Counted from the stretch's first letter, positions 14,033 to 21,240 are shown. The stretch: DNA of 23,311 nucleotides from CAZTXD01 sp964617995 (GCA_964617995.1 CAZTXD010000048.1:1-23311); one strand, 5' to 3'. Translations and numbers: made by a program. Notes: generated by a model from the sequence alone, not told the origin.

Positions 14033-14770
14033 TCAGATCTCGATCGACGAGCTGCCCAGGTCGGCCACGGTGCCGCCGATCGTCACTCGGGTGGTATCCC
14101 AGGCCAGTCTGATCTCCGACGGCTTACCCATCTCCTCGCCCTGGCGGATGAGCAAGTCGCCGGTGGGTGCTCCCATCACCCGGGCCAGGGCTACCGCCGC
14201 GCTGCCCGTGGCGGGATCTTCGGGCACCCCGACAGTGGGAGCGAAGAAGCGGGCACGGACCGTCCGCTGCGCCTCGTCCCATGCCCACACGTAGACCTCC
14301 CCACCCAGGTGGGCGACATCGTCGACCTGGAGACCGGAGACTGTGGCGACGTCGGGAGCCTCCACCACCAGGTAGGGCAGCGGCATCCCCACCGTCGACG
14401 CCTTCATACCGAACGGGGGCACCGCGGCTTCCCGGATCTCGCCGTCGCTGATGACGGTAACCGACACGACCTCGCCTTCCTTTGTGATGTCGGCTACGCC
14501 GGTGTCGTAGCGGATGCGGCTCGTTCCCTCCAGCGTGTGGGCAGTGCCGACCAGCGGGTGGCCGGCGAAGGGGATCCGCCCGCCGGGGGTGTAGATGTGG
14601 ACGGTGGCCGGCTCGCCCGCTTCCACGAACACGGTCTCGGAGTAGCCGATGGCGGTCGCCACCTCCTGCCAGTGGCTGGAAGGGACGGAGCCGAAGGGGA
14701 TCACAGCCAGGGGATTCCCGCCGACCCCGTCGCGGGTGAACACCGACAGGTCGTGAAAATCGACGTTCAT
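14033..14770 (-). CDS. PhzF family isomerase-like protein
   Basis: This 245-residue protein is of the PhzF/diaminopimelate-epimerase-like fold. The motifs are GGNPLAV (17-23), the catalytic Glu of PhzF in SETVFVE (E45, the same number as in PhzF itself), FAGHPLVGTAH (from 68) and PEDPATGSAA (from 183), which mark the two pseudo-symmetric lobes. It is shorter than PhzF (about 280 residues) but complete in motifs. Most bacterial members are isomerases of unknown substrate, and no phenazine genes are present. Its ATG overlaps the stop of the HAD phosphatase gene (14767-14770), so the two are co-translated. Confidence 0.85.
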   Translation of the reverse strand: MNVDFHDLSVFTRDGVGGNPLAVIPFGSVPSSHWQEVATAIGYSETVFVEAGEPATVHIYTPGGRIPFAGHPLVGTAHTLEGTSRIRYDTGVADITKEGEVVSVTVISDGEIREAAVPPFGMKASTVGMPLPYLVVEAPDVATVSGLQVDDVAHLGGEVYVWAWDEAQRTVRARFFAPTVGVPEDPATGSAAVALARVMGAPTGDLLIRQGEEMGKPSEIRLAWDTTRVTIGGTVADLGSSSIEI

Positions 14771-15552
14771 GCCCGGGCCCGTCTGCCGTGGACCCGACCC
14801 AGTGCGTAGAGACCAGCGCCCATGCCCGCCGCCGCCAGCGACGAGCCCACCGCGGTGGCGGTGATCTTGGCCTTGCGGGCAAAGTGGACCATGGGCCAGT
14901 TCCGGGAACGGGCGGTCCGGCGGAGGATCCCGTCGGGGTTCACTGCCACCGGGTGGCCCACCAGCTCCAGCAACGGGAGGTCGCTCCTGGAATCCGAGTA
15001 GGCGTAGCAGAGACGCAGGTCGTAGCCCTTCTCCTCGACCAGGGCCCGGACACGACGGACCTTTCCCGGCCCGTAGCAGAACTCCGACAGGAGCCGGCCG
15101 GTGTAGAGGCCGTCGACCACCTCCGATTCGGTGGCGATCGCCCCGGTCATCCCCAGGGCCGAGGCGAGCGGCTCCACGATCTCGATCGGGGAAGCGGACA
15201 CGATGTAGGTGTCGCGTCCCGCCTCGTGGTGCCGCTCGACGACCTGGCGGGTCTCCGGACGCACCGACTTGAGCAACCGGGGGAGCAGGTCGTCGTTGAG
15301 CGCCGTCAGTTCCTCCCGGTGCCGGCCCTTGACGGCGGCGAGGATGCGGTCTCTGACCATGTCGGGCTGCTCGTCGCTTCCGCCGGTCAGCCGAAACGAC
15401 AAAGCATCGACGGCGTCCCCGAGGAGCTCGGTGGTGCCCACCAGGCCCCGCCGCCAGGCCACCCACCCGAACACGAACGTGGAGGCACCGGCGATGAGTG
15501 TTCGGTCGAGGTCGAAAAAGGCGGCGGCGTCCCGGGGAGGAGCAGTCGTCAT
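14767..15552 (-). CDS. HAD-IB family phosphatase
   Basis: This 261-residue HAD hydrolase is of the SerB-like subfamily IB. Motif I is FFDLDRTLI, with nucleophile D14 and acid/base D16. Motif II is the Ser in IVSAS (S119). The Lys of motif III is K164 in GPGKVRR. Motif IV is SDSRSD (D187, D191) followed by LLELVGHPVAVNPD. Residues about 230-252 are hydrophobic (ITATAVGSSLAAAGMGAGLYALG) and end in a very basic tail, so the protein may be peripheral or membrane-tethered. The substrate could be phosphoserine or a phospholipid-related phosphate; the sequence does not decide. The minus-strand -10 box TACGAT lies 7 nt before the ATG. It is the first gene of a two-gene unit with the PhzF-like gene. 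Confidence 0.85.
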   Translation of the reverse strand: MTTAPPRDAAAFFDLDRTLIAGASTFVFGWVAWRRGLVGTTELLGDAVDALSFRLTGGSDEQPDMVRDRILAAVKGRHREELTALNDDLLPRLLKSVRPETRQVVERHHEAGRDTYIVSASPIEIVEPLASALGMTGAIATESEVVDGLYTGRLLSEFCYGPGKVRRVRALVEEKGYDLRLCYAYSDSRSDLPLLELVGHPVAVNPDGILRRTARSRNWPMVHFARKAKITATAVGSSLAAAGMGAGLYALGRVHGRRARA

Positions 15553-15605
15553 CGCCGGAATCGTACGGTCCCCGACCTCACTAGGCGAACGCTACCGTCC
15601 CGCCC
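15553..15605. promoter_or_regulatory. divergent leaderless promoter pair
   Basis: This 53-bp gap serves two genes. On the minus strand TACGAT (15560-15565) is 7 nt before the HAD phosphatase ATG. On the plus strand TACCGT (15593-15598) is 7 nt before the GTG at 15606. Neither start has a Shine-Dalgarno site, so both messages are probably leaderless. Confidence 0.55.
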
Positions 15606-15824
15606 GTGACCGACCTCCTCGGCCTCGACGACATCTTCGCCGAACTGGTGCTGGGCTTGGGCCTGGCGCTGGTGATCGGCAACGGCCTGGCGTGGCGCAA
15701 GCATCGCCGGGGCGAGCGCCCCGAGGGGGTGGAGGGCGAGTTCCGCCCCGGCCGGGTGTGGTTCCTGGGAACGGTGGGTGCGCTCATGACCATCTGGGGA
15801 GCCGTGTCGGTCTTCGGGACCTGA
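15606..15824 (+). CDS. small two-helix membrane protein, 72 aa
   Basis: I do not recognise this 72-residue protein. It has two predicted membrane helices, about residues 11-29 (FAELVLGLGLALVIGNGLA) and 50-69 (VWFLGTVGALMTIWGAVSVF), joined by a basic, charged loop (WRKHRRGERPEG), which by the positive-inside rule should face the cytoplasm. Codon use resembles that of the neighbouring genes. The GTG at 15606 follows a -10 box by 7 nt. The downstream gap contains a strong hairpin. Its stop codon lies within an inverted copy of the 12-mer found in the AGAAGTC tandem repeat. Confidence 0.65.
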   Translation: MTDLLGLDDIFAELVLGLGLALVIGNGLAWRKHRRGERPEGVEGEFRPGRVWFLGTVGALMTIWGAVSVFGT

Positions 15825-15855
15825 CTTCCGACCGCTCCCTCTCGGCCCACACGCG

Positions 15856-15883
15856 GACGGGGTGGCCACTTGGCCACCCCGTC
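15856..15883. terminator. bidirectional hairpin between convergent genes
   Basis: GACGGGGTGGCC (15856-15867) and GGCCACCCCGTC (15872-15883) form a perfect 12-bp stem with loop ACTT, in the 78-bp gap between the small membrane protein and the LVIVD-protein gene. There is no clear T-run. Its symmetry and position fit a shared terminator. Confidence 0.75.
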
Positions 15884-15902
15884 GTCTGTCGTCGGCTTCC
15901 GG

Positions 15903-17861
15903 TCAGCCCGAACCCTTCCCCAGCTCCTGGAATATGTAGAGGCCGCCGTTGCGGTCGGATCCGTAGATCCAGGGCGACTTCGGCTCCTTGTACACACCCC
16001 AGAAGTCGTGGGGGTTACCACCGTTCGAGGCCAGGAACTCCTCGGAGTTGTCGAAGTATCTGGCGACTTCCACGGGGTTGTAGGGATCGGTCACGTCCAG
16101 CACCAGCATCCCGTCCCAGTACCACGAGACGTAGGCGAAGACCTTGTTCCCTCTGGTCTCGACGATCACGTTGTGCACCGAGTAGGTACCCAACGGATCA
16201 CACTCGGGGATCGGGCTCGGCGAGGCGCTGCAGGTTGTGTCGAACAGCGACGCCAGCACCGGGTTGGCTGGATCGGAGTAGTCCCAGATCCGGATCCCAC
16301 CCCACGGTGAGTCATCGGTCAGGTTGTTGGCGATCACGATCGCCACCGCTCCTGCCGCCGCGGCGTTGAAGTTCTTCTCCCGGAACGTGCATTCCCCTCG
16401 CCGGACGATGGCGATGTTGCCCTCGACGTCCTCCTCGTTGAGGATCGGATCACCACCCGGCGGGATGTTGTCGTTGTCGGGATCGTCGGAGCATGCCCTT
16501 CCGATCCACACCGCTTCCGCCGTGATCGGTCCGGTGTCGGCGAACTTGGGCTGGTCGCCCGAGAGCTCCACCGCCGGATAGGTGTTCCCGGCCAGGGGCC
16601 CGTCCGTCACCGTCACGCTGGAGGCATCCACCGTGGCGGTGTTGCCGGTCTGGTTCGCCTCGAAGTCGTCGCCGGCGTTGGTGGCGATCGCCACCCCGGG
16701 CAGCGGGGTGGGTGGATCGCCCTCCCCGAACGTAAGGTTGCCGGGTGGAGTCACGGTCACCCAGGCGGCGAAGTCCTCTTCGGTCTCCACCACGATCGAA
16801 CCGTCTTCGCTCGGCCAGGCGGCGTGGCTGTTCACCTCGCCGTCACGGGATCCGTTGTCCGGATCGAGCGCCACGGAGACAACCCGATCGTTGGGTATGT
16901 GGATCGTGTCGAGATCCGCCAGGCCTGAGACGTCCAGCAGCACCAGCCCGGCGTCCCAATTGGACAGGTATGCCAGGTTGCCGGTGGCGTCGACGGTGAT
17001 GTCATGCAGGAAGCGATTCGCCGACGCTCCGAACCCGTCCAGCAGCCACAGTGCGGCGGCGAGGACTCGGTCGACCTGGTCCGGATCGGTTATGTCCTCC
17101 AGATCGCCGACGCCGGGGTCGAAGAGCTCCTCCGCTCCCCAAGCTGCCACCAGAACCGGGTTGGTCGGATCGGTTATGTCGTACACCCGGAAGTTGTCGA
17201 AGGCGCCCTCCGACACGGCGCTGACGTAGTCCCGATCGCCCTGGGTGAACAGGAACAGATTGTGGACACCGACGTTTGCGAGCCCGCCGAACAGGGCGTC
17301 GGAAATGGGGTTGAGCTCGTCGATGGTGACCGAGGCCAGCTTCACCGGGTTGGTCGGGTCGTCGACGTCGAAGATCTCGAAGCCTCCGTCACCGCCGGCG
17401 CATGCCTCGTTGGACATGACCAGCACGTCGCCCGAGTTCATCGTTGCCACCTTGACGTCGTTAGTCCGGTCGCCGGGCTCAGACTCGATGACCGTCACGA
17501 ATGCGGGCCTGTTCTTGTTGCGGACGTCCCACACCCAGACGCCGGCCTCGGGATCGGGCGGGCAGGGGCTGTTGAACGTCCCCGTGTAGGCGAAGCCGTT
17601 GTGCGCCCACACATCGGTGGTTGCACCGGCTACCAGTCGCTCGCCGCGACCACGCAGCGCCAGGTTCTTGGTCACCTTTGCGAACGGCCCGTCGCTGATG
17701 ACGTCGGCCTGCGTGGCCAGGTCATGCGCCATCAGGTCGGCGTTGGGATCCGGCCGTTCCAGGTGGTCGTCTCCTTCCGGATGATGAGCCCACGCTCCCG
17801 GGGCCAACAAACTCACCGCCAACGCGGCCGCGAGTACAGAGATAAGTCGTCTTCGCATCAT
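15903..17861 (-). CDS. secreted LVIVD-repeat protein with an inserted PA domain
   Basis: This 652-residue exported protein has a Sec signal peptide at residues 1-25 (RRR, hydrophobic core, cleavage near AWA-HH). The mature part is a propeller-like series of LVIVD repeats, each with a D-TDPTNPV-type signature: FEIFDVDDPTNPV (161-173), FRVYDITDPTNPV (224-236), IRIWDYSDPANPV (523-535) and LVLDVTDPYNPV (586-597). Between them, about residues 420-515, lies a protease-associated (PA) domain ending in IAIVRRGECTFREKNFNAAAAGAVAIVIANN. LVIVD proteins are cell-surface proteins of unknown function, and PA domains usually bind ligands or cap an active site; no protease domain is seen. The ATG at 17861 is chosen because AGGAGG lies 6 nt upstream. 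It is probably a separate transcript from mscS. Confidence 0.8.
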   Translation of the reverse strand: MMRRRLISVLAAALAVSLLAPGAWAHHPEGDDHLERPDPNADLMAHDLATQADVISDGPFAKVTKNLALRGRGERLVAGATTDVWAHNGFAYTGTFNSPCPPDPEAGVWVWDVRNKNRPAFVTVIESEPGDRTNDVKVATMNSGDVLVMSNEACAGGDGGFEIFDVDDPTNPVKLASVTIDELNPISDALFGGLANVGVHNLFLFTQGDRDYVSAVSEGAFDNFRVYDITDPTNPVLVAAWGAEELFDPGVGDLEDITDPDQVDRVLAAALWLLDGFGASANRFLHDITVDATGNLAYLSNWDAGLVLLDVSGLADLDTIHIPNDRVVSVALDPDNGSRDGEVNSHAAWPSEDGSIVVETEEDFAAWVTVTPPGNLTFGEGDPPTPLPGVAIATNAGDDFEANQTGNTATVDASSVTVTDGPLAGNTYPAVELSGDQPKFADTGPITAEAVWIGRACSDDPDNDNIPPGGDPILNEEDVEGNIAIVRRGECTFREKNFNAAAAGAVAIVIANNLTDDSPWGGIRIWDYSDPANPVLASLFDTTCSASPSPIPECDPLGTYSVHNVIVETRGNKVFAYVSWYWDGMLVLDVTDPYNPVEVARYFDNSEEFLASNGGNPHDFWGVYKEPKSPWIYGSDRNGGLYIFQELGKGSG

Positions 17862-17967
17862 ACGATCCCTCCTAGGTCCCCTTCTCTGTGAGGCCACTTC
17901 TCACCGTGACCCCTTCCAAAGCTACACCACTACCGCGGCGCGTGAGGGGTGGAAGCCTCGCCTGCGT

Positions 17968-18888
17968 CTAGCGATCGCGGTCGGCGCCCGGTCGCTCCAG
18001 ACGGACCGGGTCGCGCAGGTAGTGACGAACGGTCGGGTAGGCCAGCTCCACGTTCGGCTCGGCGGCGAACGCCCTGAGGATGCCTCTCCATATCTCCTGT
18101 TCCACACTCCGCCGTTGCCGAGCGGGAACCATCAGCCGCCCCGTAATAAGGACGCCGCTCTCCTTCACCGTCACATAGACGGTGGGCGTCAAATGGGTGT
18201 ACTGGATCAGATACGCCCGAGCGGCCCGGCGGATCTTCTCGGCTGCTTCTGCGGACCGGGCCTCGGGGTTGTGCTCGTCGAGCACCGTCTTGACGATCTC
18301 CTCAGCCCGCTCCCAATCCGACTCGAACGTCACCATCACGGGAATCTCATGCCAGATGAACTCGAAGCCCTGAGTGAAATTGGCGACTGCCTCGGTGAAG
18401 ATCTTGCCGTTGGGCACGTGGATGATCCTCCCCGTCGACTGGTCGGCGTCGACCCAATTGCCTATCTCGAGGATCGTGAACCGGAACGCTCTCACGTCGA
18501 TGACGTCGCCGGCGTGCTCGCCGACCTCGATGCGGTCACCGAGCCAGAATGGACGACGTAGCGCCAGGTATATCCATCCCGCCAGGTTCTTGAGGAGATC
18601 CGACAGGGCGATGGCGACACCGGCTGAGAGAAGACCGAAGTAGGTGGCGAGATTGCGAAAGCCGGCCGCCCAGATGGCACTCAGCACGATGACGACGACC
18701 GCCGATGTGATGTATCCGATCGTCTTGCGCACCCGGTAGAGGGCTCCCGGATCCTCCATTCGTCGCCGGAGAGAACGCAGCACCAGCCAACGGAGAGCGA
18801 CAATGGCCGCCAAGGCGAGGACAGATGCCAGGAGCCGTTCCTGGACTATCGGGGACAACCCCAATCGCTCGTCGATCCAGTCGGTCAT
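17968..18888 (-). CDS. MscS family small-conductance mechanosensitive channel
   Basis: This 306-residue membrane channel opens under membrane tension and protects against hypo-osmotic shock. It has three predicted helices, about 19-39, 56-76 and 80-113. The last is the pore-lining type, GLLSAGVAIALSDLLKNLAG, followed by the diagnostic RRPFWLGDRIEVGEHAGDV. The cytoplasmic beta and alpha/beta domains follow (FTILEIGNWV, IIHVPNGKIF), with a charged C-terminal tail. This is the simple three-helix layout of E. coli MscS (286 residues). The ATG at 18888 has AGGAG 4 nt upstream, with a TATACG-like -10 element about 28 nt before it. Confidence 0.88.
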   Translation of the reverse strand: MTDWIDERLGLSPIVQERLLASVLALAAIVALRWLVLRSLRRRMEDPGALYRVRKTIGYITSAVVVIVLSAIWAAGFRNLATYFGLLSAGVAIALSDLLKNLAGWIYLALRRPFWLGDRIEVGEHAGDVIDVRAFRFTILEIGNWVDADQSTGRIIHVPNGKIFTEAVANFTQGFEFIWHEIPVMVTFESDWERAEEIVKTVLDEHNPEARSAEAAEKIRRAARAYLIQYTHLTPTVYVTVKESGVLITGRLMVPARQRRSVEQEIWRGILRAFAAEPNVELAYPTVRHYLRDPVRLERPGADRDR

Positions 18889-19074
18889 CGGCTCCTAGGG
18901 GTGCGCACCGGCCCACCGTATACGTCCGCTCTCACCATTGCGGGAGGAGCCATATCTCGGGTTCCCGGGCGTCGGGTTCCGAGTGGACCTCGGCGAAGAG
19001 ACGAACCCCCTCCGTGAGAACTCCAGTCGACGCCTCGTCATCTCCGGGAGTGTGATGGCGGTCGGCGATCCGTG

Positions 19075-19129
19075 TGGTGGTGCAGAGAACCGAGGGCCCC
19101 AACCCCCGGTATGCGGTGGCTGCAACCCA
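19075..19129. repeat. GC-rich intergenic repeat, unit 1
   Basis: A 55-bp unit with landmarks GAACCGAGGGCCCCAACCCC and GGTGGCTGCAACCC. It is identical over 55 bp to unit 2 (19230-19284) on the other side of the N-run. Confidence 0.9.
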
Positions 19130-19229
19130 NNNNNNNNNNNNNNNNNNNNNNNNNNNNNNNNNNNNNNNNNNNNNNNNNNNNNNNNNNNNNNNNNNNNNNN
19201 NNNNNNNNNNNNNNNNNNNNNNNNNNNNN
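19130..19229. other. assembly gap of 100 N
   Basis: Exactly 100 undetermined bases, the conventional filler for a gap of unknown size. Both edges are copies of the same repeat, so further units probably collapsed here and the true length is unknown. Confidence 0.98.
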
Positions 19230-19284
19230 TGGTGGTGCAGAGAACCGAGGGCCCCAACCCCCGGTATGCGGTGGCTGCAACCCA
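19230..19284. repeat. GC-rich intergenic repeat, unit 2
   Basis: Exact copy of unit 1, followed by GGGCTCAACCCACC and a short CCCCCCACTCCACC spacer. Its GAACCGAGG landmark is 70 bp from that of unit 3. Confidence 0.9.
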
Positions 19285-19311
19285 GGGCTCAACCCACCCC
19301 CCACTCCACCT

Positions 19312-19368
19312 GAACCGAGGGCCCCAACCCCCCGCATGCGGTGGCTGCAACCCTGGGTTCAACCCCCC
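19312..19368. repeat. GC-rich intergenic repeat, unit 3 (variant)
   Basis: It starts GAACCGAGGGCCCCAACCCC like the others but has CGCATGCGG where units 1 and 2 have GGTATGCGG, and continues GGTGGCTGCAACCCTGGGTTCAACCCC. Its right end supplies the stop codon of the 45-codon ORF at 19359-19496. Confidence 0.85.
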
Positions 19369-19496
19369 ATCATGCCGCCCACCCACTGCCAGGCATCTTC
19401 CAGGTCGGGCGGCGGGAGCACCAGGTTGAGGGCGAGGACGCCCACGACCGAGGCGGCCCAGAGCGCCAGCAGCCAGCTCCGCCATCGGACGCTCAT
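19359..19496 (-). CDS. 45-aa single-helix membrane ORF ending inside a repeat
   Basis: The ATG at 19494-19496 shares one base with the stop codon of the upstream membrane-protein gene (TGATG), so it is well placed for coupled translation. It encodes MSVRWRSWLLALWAASVVGV, then LALNLVLPPPDLEDAWQWVG and MMGG. This is a basic N-terminus, one hydrophobic helix, and a short acidic tail. The stop TGA (19359-19361) lies within repeat unit 3, so the ORF may be the surviving 5' end of a longer gene cut by the repeat array. Alternatively it is a genuine mini membrane protein. I do not recognise it. The coupling is the main reason to believe it is real. Confidence 0.5.
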   Translation of the reverse strand: MSVRWRSWLLALWAASVVGVLALNLVLPPPDLEDAWQWVGGMMGG

Positions 19497-20683
19497 CAGG
19501 TTCGTCCGCTGATCCACACCGACGCAGTGCTCGGCTGCATGGTCTTTCCCACCACGGCTACGACCTCGTCGGTCAGGTCGTCGAGATCGAGGTCGCCGCG
19601 GAGGCGCTCAGCGAAGCGGTCGATCTCCTGCTGGGCGTCATAGCGGGCCCGGTTGAAGCGCCGGTCGACCCGGGCCTGGACCCGTCGTCGCAGCGGGTTG
19701 AACAGAGCGGCTGCGACCAGCGTGGCACCCGCCACCAACAGGGGCGAGTCTCCCGCCAGCCCGAGCAGTTGAGGCAGGCCGATGGTCACAGAGCCGAACA
19801 CGGCTGCCAGGGATCCCACCACCAGCGCATAGCTCACAGTGCGGCTGAGCAGCCGGTCGATGTCGTAGAGGCGGTAGCGAAGCACCGCTATGCCGATCGA
19901 GATGGGGATCAGAATGAAGAACATGCCGGCTACGAGCCCCACGTTCTCCCCGAGGTAGTCGACGAGGAATATGGAGATGACCTGCAGGACAACGGCGGTG
20001 GATCCGGCGGTGACCAGCCACTTGAGCTGCTGCCTCTCGATGCCCCGGGACCTCCGGTAGCGCACCACCAGCGCCGTGATGGAAGCGCCGATCGCACCGA
20101 ATATCCCGGCGAAGAGTGAGATATCGACGATGTCGACGAGGAGACCTCCGGCATCCAGCCACGGTCCCAGGAGCGTTGCGAAGGGGTTCTCGATGGCGGG
20201 GCGCCCGTAGCCGTATGTCTCGGGCTCGGAGAGCACCGTGAGGAGATAGGTGAGGGCGATGCCGGTACCTGCCGTCCAGGGGAGCCATCGCCACCGGGGT
20301 GACGGCAGTCGTCCGTCGGGGAAGAACATGAAGACGAAGGTGCCCACGCCGAAGATGCCGGGAATCCACAGGGGGATGCCGATGGCGGCCAGTGCCTCGG
20401 GCGAAGGCACCGACCCGGGTCGAGCCAGCCCGTAGACGACTGCGCCCGTGAGCGTCGCTTCCAGGCCCCACACCAGGCCGATGCCGAGACAGATCCAGGC
20501 GATGGCGTTGCCGGGCCGGTTGCGGGCGATGAGGAACCCGACCACGGCGAAGGCGTAGACGACGGGCAGCAACAGCTCGTTGAGTGTGAACGGCTCCCCG
20601 GCCAGCGCTACCAGCGCTACCCCCGCCACGTACATGGCAGTCGCCACCACGAACAGGGCCGTCGCGATCCCTCGGCCATTCAT
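19496..20683 (-). CDS. multi-pass membrane protein like a histidine-kinase sensor region, no kinase domain
   Basis: This 395-residue protein has about nine or ten hydrophobic segments (first at 7-28, last near 312-328). Two conserved stretches follow that are typical of the membrane module of actinobacterial sensor kinases: RYRLYDIDRLLSRTVSYALV (269-288) and LRRRVQARVDRRFNRARYDA (331-350). After a short helical region (DLDLDDLTDEVVAVVGKTMQP) it ends at SVWISGRT. No H-box or HATPase domain follows, so it cannot phosphorylate by itself. Stand-alone proteins of this form are known in actinobacteria and their role is unknown. The ATG at 20683 has GGGGGAG about 7 nt upstream. Its stop overlaps the start of the 45-codon ORF. 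Confidence 0.7.
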   Translation of the reverse strand: MNGRGIATALFVVATAMYVAGVALVALAGEPFTLNELLLPVVYAFAVVGFLIARNRPGNAIAWICLGIGLVWGLEATLTGAVVYGLARPGSVPSPEALAAIGIPLWIPGIFGVGTFVFMFFPDGRLPSPRWRWLPWTAGTGIALTYLLTVLSEPETYGYGRPAIENPFATLLGPWLDAGGLLVDIVDISLFAGIFGAIGASITALVVRYRRSRGIERQQLKWLVTAGSTAVVLQVISIFLVDYLGENVGLVAGMFFILIPISIGIAVLRYRLYDIDRLLSRTVSYALVVGSLAAVFGSVTIGLPQLLGLAGDSPLLVAGATLVAAALFNPLRRRVQARVDRRFNRARYDAQQEIDRFAERLRGDLDLDDLTDEVVAVVGKTMQPSTASVWISGRT

Positions 20684-20995
20684 GGGGCCGCTCCCCCGTC
20701 GTAGGGATATCCAGTTGCCCGCCGCCCATCAGCCCGAAGGTTGCCCAGCGGAAGACGGTCCGCAACATTGCGGATCAAGCCGACCGACCCGGCGATCGGC
20801 CGGCGAAGGATCGTACGTGAGTCCGACATACCTGGAGCCATGACCGTCGGCGACACTGTCATGCCAACGCTACGAGGTCGTTACGAAGCCGGCGGTCCTC
20901 GAGCGGTGTCGTGACCATGATGGCCACAGATCTCGCTTCGCCCGCCCCGGGAGCCACCCGGATCAGTGCCCCAGCCCATTGCTCGCTTCGAACGC

Positions 20996-21050
20996 CCGCC
21001 GTTGGGAAACCCAGGGTTCCAACCCCCAGATGCCCGGGGATACAGCCCTG
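20996..21050. repeat. diverged relative of the GC-rich repeat
   Basis: Read on the minus strand, this stretch contains CATCTGGGGGTTGGAACCCT followed by GGGTTTCC. The corresponding part of units 1 and 2 is CATACCGGGGGTTGGGGCCC followed by TCGGTTCTC. The shared frame CAT-N2-3-GGGGGTTGG-N2-CCCT-N-GGTT suggests one dispersed family. The resemblance is partial. Confidence 0.45.
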
Positions 21051-21181
21051 AGATGAACTACCACCCAGGCTGCCGCGGAGGAGAGAAGCGTCGCCCTCGA
21101 CGAAGTGACATCGCCGTTCCCGGCTGCCGGACCGGCGTGAAGTCCCATCGATCGCGTCGACCTGTCACGCGCCCCAACAGC

Positions 21182-21187
21182 TAGAAT
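21182..21187 (+). promoter_or_regulatory. -10 box of the truncated tRNA-Gly gene
   Basis: TAGAAT lies 10 nt before the first base of the tRNA-like sequence, a normal stable-RNA promoter distance. A GTCGACC about 20 bp upstream could be a weak -35 box. The promoter appears intact although the tRNA is not. Confidence 0.5.
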
Positions 21188-21197
21188 GATCCCTCCC

Positions 21198-21240
21198 GCG
21201 GGTGTAGTTCAATGGTAGAACACGAGCTTCCCAAGCTCAT
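21198..21240 (+). pseudogene. 5' half of a tRNA-Gly(CCC) gene, truncated after the anticodon stem
   Basis: From 21198 the sequence has the acceptor 5' strand GCGGGTG, TA, a complete D-arm (GTTC-AATGGTA-GAAC), and an anticodon arm with loop TTCCCAA, giving anticodon CCC (glycine). At about 21240 the similarity ends. The next bases have no variable loop and T-arm (no GGTTCGA-type sequence), and no CACCCGC 3' acceptor strand to pair with GCGGGTG was found downstream in this window. Glycine GGG codons can be read by tRNA-Gly(UCC), so loss would be tolerable. Possible causes are integration or excision at the tRNA, a deletion, or a misassembly. The break just after the anticodon arm is a typical recombination position for tRNA-targeting integrases. 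Confidence 0.7.

Larger units (their letters stand above)
18889..19358. other. intergenic, repeat-rich region with assembly gap
   Basis: From the mscS start to 19074 I see no convincing gene: a 49-residue Arg-rich minus-strand frame and an overlapping plus-strand frame are both weak. From 19075 the region consists of GC-rich repeat units interrupted by 100 N. Frames translating the repeats (minus strand, GLQPPHTGGWGPRF) are artefacts of the repeat. Confidence 0.6.
20684..21197. other. 514-bp intergenic region before the tRNA remnant
   Basis: There is no convincing gene. A 60-residue minus-strand frame running into the membrane-protein start lacks protein-like features. The region holds a diverged repeat at 20996-21050 and ends with the tRNA promoter (21182-21187). 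A short stem CCGGC-GATCG-GCCGG lies near 20790-20805. Confidence 0.5.

Noticed and set aside
13286..14809. 507-codon plus-strand frame across thrB and the PhzF-like gene
   Set aside because: It spans two well-supported minus-strand genes and is low-complexity Gly/Arg/His; an antisense shadow.
18938..19074. plus-strand TTG-started frame reading DLGEETNPLRENSS
   Set aside because: It runs into the repeat array, has no clear ribosome-binding site and no recognisable family.
18895..19485. minus-strand frame with repeated GLQPPHTGGWGPRF
   Set aside because: The repeats translate this way only because the DNA unit is repeated; the frame crosses 100 N and overlaps the better-supported 45-codon ORF.
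20680..20862. 60-codon minus-strand frame just upstream of the sensor-like gene
   Set aside because: It overlaps the gene start and its ribosome-binding site, and its codon pattern does not look coding.
21100..21180. search for a permuted 3' half of the broken tRNA just upstream (GTCACGCGCCCCA)
   Set aside because: It cannot pair properly with the GCGGGTG acceptor strand and has no correct T-loop, so a permuted tRNA is not supported.
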